Below are positions 17,107 to 21,948 of a stretch of DNA of 21,948 nt, in pieces. A model generated the notes under the pieces. The model was not told where the DNA came from, did not search any database, and was given only the letters and a program-made list of their open reading frames with translations. The position numbers and the translations under genes were made by a program. Within the stretch, counting starts at the first letter, position 1; each line of letters begins with the position of its first letter. Origin of the DNA: Pseudomonadota bacterium (lineage in GTDB: Bacteria > Pseudomonadota > Gammaproteobacteria > CAMYNG01); the NCBI GenBank assembly GCA_020347585.1, contig CP070733.1:522261-544208 (forward strand), in the 5' to 3' direction.

Positions 17107-17274
17107 TTACTTGATCTTAGATTCCTTGTACTCGACGTGCTTACGCACCACCGGGTCGAACTTCATGATCTTCATCTTTTCGGGCATGTTGCGTTTGTTC
17201 TTGGTGGTGGTATAGAAATGCCCGGTTTTTGCGCTGGAAACCAGCTTGATCTTCTCTCGTGCGCCTTTGGCCAT
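17107..17274 (-). CDS. rpmG: 50S ribosomal protein L33
   Basis: 55 residues (MAKGAREKIKLVSSAKTGHF...), the usual size for a basic protein of the large ribosomal subunit near the E site. It has no CxxC pairs and so is the zinc-independent (C-minus) form. The ATG at 17274 has a strong Shine-Dalgarno, GGGAGG, eight bases upstream. It lies 12 bases after rpmB on the same strand, the standard rpmB-rpmG pair, and ends 17 bases before the bidirectional terminator. Confidence 0.97.
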   Translation of the reverse strand: MAKGAREKIKLVSSAKTGHFYTTTKNKRNMPEKMKIMKFDPVVRKHVEYKESKIK

Positions 17275-17286
17275 GACGATGCCTCC

Positions 17287-17523
17287 CTAAACCTTGTCAC
17301 CGCGGGCACGAATGTCGGTGAGGACTTCCTCGATACCCTTCTTGTCGATGATGCGCAGCCCCTTGGTGCTTACGCGCAGTTTCACCCAGCGCTTTTCGCT
17401 CTCGACCCAGAACCTGTGCGTATGCAGGTTGGGCAAAAAGCGACGCCGCGTCTTGTTGTTCGCGTGTGACACGTTGTTCCCGGACATGGGACGCTTGCCG
17501 GTAACTTGACAGACTCTCGCCAT
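17287..17523 (-). CDS. rpmB: 50S ribosomal protein L28
   Basis: 78 residues, the same length as in E. coli: MARVCQVTGKRPMSGNNVSH at the start, then NNKTRRRFLPNLHTHRFW and the C-terminal KKGIEEVLTDIRARGDKV. It is a structural protein of the large subunit needed for 70S assembly. The ATG at 17523 has GGAG upstream; the open frame reaches to 17553, but the family start is clear. It is transcribed with rpmG from a recognisable sigma-70-type promoter at 17580-17608. Confidence 0.97.
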   Translation of the reverse strand: MARVCQVTGKRPMSGNNVSHANNKTRRRFLPNLHTHRFWVESEKRWVKLRVSTKGLRIIDKKGIEEVLTDIRARGDKV

Positions 17524-17579
17524 GGTAAAACTCCAAATATTTCCAGCCGACACCCGCCTATGCGGCGGAAAGACCGGGC

Positions 17580-17608
17580 ATTCTATGCAATTCCGCCCGG
17601 CGAAACAA
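17580..17608 (-). promoter_or_regulatory. Sigma-70-type promoter of rpmB-rpmG
   Basis: On the minus strand, -35 TTGTTT (17608-17603) and -10 TAGAAT (17585-17580) are separated by exactly 17 bases. The -10 matches the consensus at five of six positions and the -35 at three. The start point would be near 17573, giving a leader of about 50 bases before rpmB. Confidence 0.65.
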
Positions 17609-17666
17609 GGCCGGCGCGCTGGGGTAAATCGCCCGCAGGTGGCCTTGTGAACGCCGTCGACAAGTG

Positions 17667-17750
17667 GCGAGGGACGAGGCGCGAGGCCGGAAATCCGAGG
17701 CTCCTGCCGGCCGCCCGGGAACGCTTCTCGTCCCCCGCTCCTCGCCCTGC
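17667..17750. repeat. GC-rich inverted repeat between rpmB and radC
   Basis: The left arm GCGAGGGACGAGGCGCGAG (17667-17685) pairs imperfectly with the right arm (17727-17750), which contains CTCGTCCCCCGCTCCTCGCC. The middle holds a second small palindrome around CCGGCCGCCCGG. The arms resemble the element at 1148-1261 in their GAGG(G/A)ACGAG core. It lies downstream of radC and upstream of the rpmB promoter, in non-coding sequence. Confidence 0.45.
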
Positions 17751-17772
17751 GGAACGGCGGCGCGCTGCGCCG

Positions 17773-18447
17773 CTAGAGTAGTCCCCGCTCCGCGAATGAC
17801 AAGGCCTCGCCATCGCCGATGACAAAGTGGTCCAGCACCCGAATATCGACCAGCCCGAGGGCCGATTTGAGGCGCTCGGTGAGCTGGCGGTCAGCTTGGC
17901 TGGGCTCGGCAACGCCCGAGGGGTGGTTATGGGCGAAGATCACCGCGGCAGCGTTGAGCTGCAGGGCGCGCGCGACTACCTCGCGGGGATAGACGCTGGT
18001 GCCGTTGATGGTGCCGCGAAATAGCTGCTCGAAGCGGATCACCTGGTGGCGGTTGTCGAGGAACACGCAGGCAAATACCTCATAGGTGTGGTCGCGCAGT
18101 TGGGCGGTGAGAAAGGCGCGGGTTGCGCCGGGGTCGGTTAGTGCTTCGCCGCGCGCCAACGACTCGGCCAGGTGACGGCGCGCCATTTCCAGCGCGGCCT
18201 GCAACTGGGCGTACTTGGCTGTGCCCAGCCCGCGGTGGGCACAGAACTGCCCGTGGGGGGCGCCAAGCAGGGCGCGCAGGCCACCGAATTCGGTTAGCGC
18301 CTCGCGCGCCACGTCCACCGCGGTGCGCCCGCGTGTCCCTGTGCGCAAAAAGATGGCCAAAAGCTCGGCGTCGCTCAGGCTGGTTGCACCCTTGTCGAGC
18401 AGCTTCTCACGTGGCCGCTCCGCGGCCGGCCAGTCAGTAATCGCCAT
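17773..18447 (-). CDS. radC: RadC family protein (JAB/MPN+ domain)
   Basis: 224 residues, about the E. coli RadC (YicR) length. The N-terminal half (about 1-100) is a helix-hairpin-helix-like domain, with RPREKLLDKGATSLSDAELLAI at the start and HRGLGTAKYAQLQ later. The C-terminal half is a JAB1/MPN-type metallo-domain with the complete HNHPSGVAEPSQAD motif: zinc ligands H173, H175 and D186, and E123 upstream as the probable general base. The early link to DNA repair was later withdrawn, and the biochemical activity is still unsettled. GGGAG eight bases before the ATG supports the start. It diverges from coaBC, an arrangement shared with E. coli. Confidence 0.95.
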   Translation of the reverse strand: MAITDWPAAERPREKLLDKGATSLSDAELLAIFLRTGTRGRTAVDVAREALTEFGGLRALLGAPHGQFCAHRGLGTAKYAQLQAALEMARRHLAESLARGEALTDPGATRAFLTAQLRDHTYEVFACVFLDNRHQVIRFEQLFRGTINGTSVYPREVVARALQLNAAAVIFAHNHPSGVAEPSQADRQLTERLKSALGLVDIRVLDHFVIGDGEALSFAERGLL

Positions 18448-18582
18448 GGTATGAACTCCCTTTTCGTTTTATTTGCCGCCGTTATCCCTGGCGCGGCCGC
18501 CGAGCGCTGGCCCCTGCGCGCGATTCTAGCACGGGCGGTCGCCTCGCCTGTGCGTGGTGGCCAACTGGCTCGAGGTGGTTTC

Positions 18583-18591
18583 TGCTATTAT
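18583..18591 (+). promoter_or_regulatory. Extended -10 promoter of coaBC, close to the start codon
   Basis: TGCTATTAT (18583-18591) is an extended -10 with five of six matches to TATAAT; no good -35 lies upstream. A start point seven bases downstream would be near 18598, only about three bases before the ATG at 18601. No Shine-Dalgarno is present, which fits a leaderless or nearly leaderless transcript. Confidence 0.5.
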
Positions 18592-18600
18592 CGCGCTGAC

Positions 18601-19875
18601 ATGCAGAGCCTGACGAACAAGCGGATTCTGGTCGGTGTTACCGGCAGTATCGCGGCCTACAAGGCGGCCGAACTGATACGCGGCCTGCGCGACGCCGGCG
18701 CTGAGGTGCGGGTGGCAATGACACGCGGGGCGTCCGAATTCATCACGCCCATGACCCTACAAGCGTTGTCGGGTCACCCGGTGCATCAGAAACTGCTTGA
18801 TACCCAGGCCGAGGCTGGCATGAGCCATATCGAACTGTCGCGCTGGGCTGACTGCGTACTGGTGGCGCCCGCCAGCGCGGATTTCATTGCCCGACTGGCG
18901 CAGGGTCGCGCCGATGACCTCCTGAGCGCCGTTTGCCTGGCCAGGGACGTGCCGCTGGCGCTGGCCCCGGCGATGAACCGCCAGATGTGGGCCGATGCGG
19001 CCACCGAAAAAAACGTACGCACACTGCAACAGCGCGGGGTGCTGATGTTCGGCCCGGCCGCGGGTGAACAGGCCTGCGGCGAGGTGGGACCCGGACGCAT
19101 GGAGGAACCCGCGGAACTGATGCGACGGGTTGCCGAGGTGTTCGAGACCGGGTTGCTGGCGGGCAAGACGGTGCTGATTACCGCGGGGCCGACCCGCGAG
19201 GCCGTCGATCCGGTGCGATACATCGGCAACCGAAGTTCAGGAAAGATGGGTTATGCGCTGTGCGCGGCGGCGGTGGAGGCGGGTGCCCGCGTAATCCTGG
19301 TTAGCGGCCCGAGCACGCTGGCCACCCCGGAGCGTGTCGAGCGCATCGACGTGGAATCCGCTGAGCAAATGCTCGCCGCGGTGCTCGAACACATGGACGG
19401 AGTCGATATTTTCATCGGCGCGGCGGCGGTGGCTGACTACCGGCCGCGTCAGAGCGAGCGACACAAGATCAAGAAGGATCAGGCGCACCTGACGCTGGAA
19501 CTGGAGCGCACCCCGGACATCCTGGCTACGGTCAAGTCGCGGCGGCCGCGGGTATTCTGCGTCGGCTTTGCCGCTGAGACGGCAAACCTCGATGCGCATG
19601 CGCGGCGCAAGCTGGAGGACAAGGGCATCGACATGGTTGCGGCGAACTGGGTGGGGCCGGCGGCGCCGGACACCGGTGGCGGGTTTGACAGCGACACCAA
19701 TGCGCTGAGGCTGTACTGGGCCGACGGTGAACTAGACCTGCCAGTGGCTTCCAAGGATCGCCTGGCCCGGCAGCTTGTCGCCAGTATTGCGCAGCGCTAT
19801 GAGCGGCGCCCGCCTGGTCGGCGGCAACATCACAATATCGTGGAACTGCGCGGCGGTACGCCGCGTAAGACCTAA
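18601..19875 (+). CDS. coaBC: Bifunctional phosphopantothenoylcysteine decarboxylase/synthase CoaBC (Dfp)
   Basis: Joins cysteine to 4'-phosphopantothenate with CTP (CoaB half) and decarboxylates the product with FMN (CoaC half). The 424 residues compare with 406 in E. coli. CoaC residues: H76 (SHIELS), N126 in PAMNRQMW (123-130) and C159 in EQACGEVGPGRM. The CoaB half starts near 188, with TAGPTREAVDPVRYIGN and SSGKMG, AAAVADYRP, and the KIKKD lysines. The frame stays open to 18451, but the ATG at 18601 matches the family start (SLTNKRILVGVTGSIAAYK), and the upstream part is the radC-coaBC intergenic region. It leads a plus-strand group with dut and algC. Confidence 0.97.
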   Translation: MQSLTNKRILVGVTGSIAAYKAAELIRGLRDAGAEVRVAMTRGASEFITPMTLQALSGHPVHQKLLDTQAEAGMSHIELSRWADCVLVAPASADFIARLAQGRADDLLSAVCLARDVPLALAPAMNRQMWADAATEKNVRTLQQRGVLMFGPAAGEQACGEVGPGRMEEPAELMRRVAEVFETGLLAGKTVLITAGPTREAVDPVRYIGNRSSGKMGYALCAAAVEAGARVILVSGPSTLATPERVERIDVESAEQMLAAVLEHMDGVDIFIGAAAVADYRPRQSERHKIKKDQAHLTLELERTPDILATVKSRRPRVFCVGFAAETANLDAHARRKLEDKGIDMVAANWVGPAAPDTGGGFDSDTNALRLYWADGELDLPVASKDRLARQLVASIAQRYERRPPGRRQHHNIVELRGGTPRKT

Positions 19876-19973
19876 TTGAAACCTGCATTGTTTTTTTCGT
19901 AATGCGTAGCCGCAATCGCATCGCAGAGTGCGGCGGTGGCAATACGCGGCGACCAAATGGGGGGCGGATTCGC

Positions 19974-20429
19974 ATGAGAAGGATCAAGCTTAAGATTCTC
20001 GATCCACGGGTGGGCAAGGAGATCCCGCTACCGGAGCATGCAACACACGGCTCGGCAGGCATGGATCTGCGCGCCTGTCTGGACGAGCCTCTGCAAGTGC
20101 ATTCCGGTGACTCTCACCTGATCCCGACCGGGGTTGCGATCCACATCGATGATCCGGGGTTGGCCGCGGTGTTGCTGCCGCGCTCTGGCCTAGGCCACAA
20201 GCACGGAATTGTGCTTGGTAATTTGGTCGGACTGATCGATTCGGACTATCAGGGCCAGCTCTACGTGTCGTGCTGGAATCGAGGTGGTGATTCTTTTACC
20301 ATCGGCGTCGGCGAACGTATCGCTCAACTCGTTTTTGTCCCTGTGGTGCAAGCCGATTTCGAGGTAGTGGATGACTTCGAGACCAGCGCCCGCGCGGGCG
20401 GCGGTTTCGGGCACACGGGCGTCGGCTGA
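19974..20429 (+). CDS. dut: Deoxyuridine 5'-triphosphate nucleotidohydrolase (dUTPase)
   Basis: Hydrolyses dUTP to dUMP and pyrophosphate, supplying thymidylate synthesis and keeping uracil out of DNA; homotrimer. 151 residues from ATG 19974, the E. coli length; an in-frame ATG at 19902 is poorly conserved in sequence and unlikely. All five motifs are present: AGMDLRA (28-34), PRSGLGHKHGIVLG (69-82), GLIDSDYQGQL with the catalytic Asp (86-96), GERIAQLVF (113-121) and the C-terminal RAGGGFGHTG (140-149). It follows coaBC after 98 bases, with a T run near 19889 but no stem to make a terminator, and precedes algC by 31 bases. Confidence 0.97.
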   Translation: MRRIKLKILDPRVGKEIPLPEHATHGSAGMDLRACLDEPLQVHSGDSHLIPTGVAIHIDDPGLAAVLLPRSGLGHKHGIVLGNLVGLIDSDYQGQLYVSCWNRGGDSFTIGVGERIAQLVFVPVVQADFEVVDDFETSARAGGGFGHTGVG

Positions 20430-20460
20430 AGCGCGGCGCATATTTTTTCGGGAATCCCAA

Positions 20461-21948
20461 GTGGCCAAGACCCGCAGCCTACGTAAACGCAAGCGGCGCC
20501 CCGGCAGGACGCGCCGTGGCGGCCTGTCGATTTCAACCATCAGTGTCATCGCGTTTGTCGCATTCAGCATTATCCTGGGGTTGGCTCTCACCGTCGGACA
20601 GATCGATACGCTGTCGCGCCTCAAGTGGCAGAGTAGCGAAATCACCCGCGTCGATGCCCAGCACGCTGCCAATGCGGTTCAGGATGCGGTTGCCTACTAC
20701 AGAGATGCGCTACGTGGTTTCGCCGCGGACCCGTACACACTGGTACTACTGCGCGCAAATGATCCGCAAGCCATCGCGCACCGGGAGTCGCAAATCAAGG
20801 CGGCCCTGAGCGGCACAATTCGGGTGCGCCTGTTGCCAGCGGGCGTGCGCGAGGTGGATACCAGTACGGAGCCGCACCTGGGCTATGCCTGCATAACCAT
20901 GATGCGCGCCGCCGAGCGCGGCCACGGGGTGCCGCCCGTGGAGGTGCACGCGCCGGGCACTGCGCAGCAGCACGTTGACATCGTCGCCCCCGTGGTCGAT
21001 CGCAATACCAAGAGCGTCGTCGGCCATCTACAGCTGGCAGTGCATGTGCGCATGATTGACGTATGGGTGCTCGAGGCGGCTGGCAAGGACTATGTAGAAT
21101 TGCACCAGAAGGTGGCCGATAGTACACCCGTACTGCTGGCCAGTGCAGGCGACGAGAGCGGCAAGTCCGAGCAGTCCTTTGTCGAGTTGCCGGTCAAGGG
21201 TACGAGCTGGACAGTGCACGTGTGGGCGAAGGTCGCACCGCCCGGATCGATGTTTAACGCCACCGCGCTGAGCGTGTATGGCGCTGCCGTGACGCTGGTC
21301 GCGCTGCTGGTGTTCCTGCTAAACCGGGCACTAAGCCGTGGTGTGCGGGCGGATCTTGAGAGTCTGATGAACATGGCGGTTGATTCCGCGCGCGGCAACA
21401 GGAGTCATGAGTACAGCCTACGTATGCGCGAGTTCAAGGACGCCGCGAGGATGCTCGATGAGCTGCCGGCACAGCGGGGCGCGATGGAACGCGAGCGTGA
21501 CGACGATCCGAATGCGATGGATCTTGCTGATCTGCACACAGCGGCGGCGGAGGCAGAGCCGCTGTTCGCGGGCCGGGACGGACTGGCTGTCGAGGAGGTA
21601 AGCGCCTCGGGGACATTCCCCCGGCCAACGCCAGCGCAGTCTGCACCCGCTCCCGCAACGCCTCCGACGGCGCCGCCGCGCCCCGCGCCCGCTGCGGCGC
21701 CACCCGTTCCGCCCCCCGAAATCTTCAAGGCCTACGATATCCGCGGCATCGTCGGGCGCACACTGACCCCGCAGCACGCGCTGTTAATCGGGCGCGCGCT
21801 GGGCAGCGAGGCGGCCGGCCGTGGTTTGTCGAAAATCGTGTTTGCGCGCGACGGCCGTCTGTCCGGGCCGGAACTTGGCGGTGCGTTGGTAACGGGTCTG
21901 CAGTCCACTGGGCTGCAGGTGATCGATATCGGCATGGTGCCAACGCCG
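20461..21948 (+). CDS. algC: Membrane-anchored phosphomannomutase/phosphoglucomutase AlgC, N-terminal part (cut by window edge)
   Basis: From GTG 20461 there are 496 open codons up to the window edge. Residues 1-20 are strongly basic, TM1 spans about 22-44 and TM2 about 269-288. The ~220 residues between them are predicted periplasmic, of a size typical of a Cache-like sensor domain. After TM2 come a charged helical stretch (290-345) and a Pro/Ala linker (385-419). The mutase begins at 420 with IFKAYDIRGIVG; DGRLSGPEL at 464-472 is the start of the domain 1 fold. The catalytic phosphoserine lies beyond the edge. The core enzyme interconverts mannose/glucose 6- and 1-phosphates for alginate, LPS and rhamnolipid precursors. 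A similar long AlgC after dut is annotated in Pseudomonas. The GTG start is weakly supported. Confidence 0.88.
   Translation, partial: MAKTRSLRKRKRRPGRTRRGGLSISTISVIAFVAFSIILGLALTVGQIDTLSRLKWQSSEITRVDAQHAANAVQDAVAYYRDALRGFAADPYTLVLLRANDPQAIAHRESQIKAALSGTIRVRLLPAGVREVDTSTEPHLGYACITMMRAAERGHGVPPVEVHAPGTAQQHVDIVAPVVDRNTKSVVGHLQLAVHVRMIDVWVLEAAGKDYVELHQKVADSTPVLLASAGDESGKSEQSFVELPVKGTSWTVHVWAKVAPPGSMFNATALSVYGAAVTLVALLVFLLNRALSRGVRADLESLMNMAVDSARGNRSHEYSLRMREFKDAARMLDELPAQRGAMERERDDDPNAMDLADLHTAAAEAEPLFAGRDGLAVEEVSASGTFPRPTPAQSAPAPATPPTAPPRPAPAAAPPVPPPEIFKAYDIRGIVGRTLTPQHALLIGRALGSEAAGRGLSKIVFARDGRLSGPELGGALVTGLQSTGLQVIDIGMVPTP

Noticed and set aside
17506..17781. 91-residue plus-strand open frame over the rpmB-radC gap
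   Set aside because: It overlaps the rpmB start, its promoter and the inverted repeat; low-complexity Arg/Pro/Ala translation with no ribosome binding site.
18451..18600. 50-residue N-terminal extension of CoaBC
   Set aside because: It covers the radC-coaBC promoter region and does not resemble the family; the ATG at 18601 matches known starts.
19847..19896. GC hairpin at the end of coaBC plus later T run as a terminator
   Set aside because: The CGCGGCG/CGCCGCG stem lies inside the coding end and is more than 20 bases from the T run, so it does not form an intrinsic terminator.

Overview
The window is ordinary chromosomal DNA from a GC-rich gammaproteobacterium. Three gene neighbourhoods point there: ftsY-ftsE-ftsX next to a pair of M16 peptidases and rsmD-coaD-ferredoxin; rpmB-rpmG-radC facing coaBC-dut; and a long, membrane-anchored algC directly after dut. 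From memory, the first and last resemble Pseudomonas-type order, and coaD...mutM...rpmG-rpmB-radC/coaBC-dut keeps the E. coli order and orientations. The Alv/YfhL-type ferredoxin and high GC would suit a purple-sulfur or Chromatiales-like lineage, but nothing here fixes the genus. I saw no rRNA, tRNA, CRISPR array, intact insertion sequence or phage gene.

Layout. 1-2221 (minus): ftsX (cut by the window edge), ftsE and ftsY, the divisome and signal-recognition-receptor genes, with a palindromic repeat between ftsY and ftsE that supplies the end of ftsY. 2366-6618 (plus): a catalytic M16 peptidase, a membrane-anchored catalytically dead M16 partner, rsmD, coaD and a two-cluster ferredoxin, closed by a terminator. 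6731-8437 (plus): a gamma-glutamyltransferase with a lipoprotein-like signal. 8461-9276 (minus): mutM. 9390-13483 (minus): a four-gene ABC system (ATPase, ABC-2 permease, GldG-like protein, DUF4340 protein). 13645-15612 (plus): a lone HyuA-type hydantoinase/oxoprolinase subunit. 15847-17031 (plus): an acyl desaturase with a long C-terminal extension, ending at a symmetric two-way terminator. 17107-17523 (minus): rpmG and rpmB. 17773-18447 (minus): radC. 18601-21948 (plus): coaBC, dut and algC (cut by the window edge).

How the genes work together. CoaD and CoaBC are three steps of coenzyme A synthesis. MutM and Dut limit damaged or wrong bases in DNA. FtsE/FtsX/FtsY serve division and membrane targeting. 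RpmB, RpmG and RsmD serve the ribosome. Relative to the E. coli order coaD-mutM-rpmG, the ferredoxin and ggt sit between coaD and mutM, and the ABC operon, hyuA and desaturase (9390-17031) sit between mutM and rpmG. These added genes hold the least understood content.

No gene-free stretch exceeds 300 bases. The longest are 17524-17772 (ribosomal promoter plus a palindromic repeat) and 15613-15846 (desaturase leader). The 13484-13644 gap between the divergent ABC operon and hyuA shows no promoter I can support.
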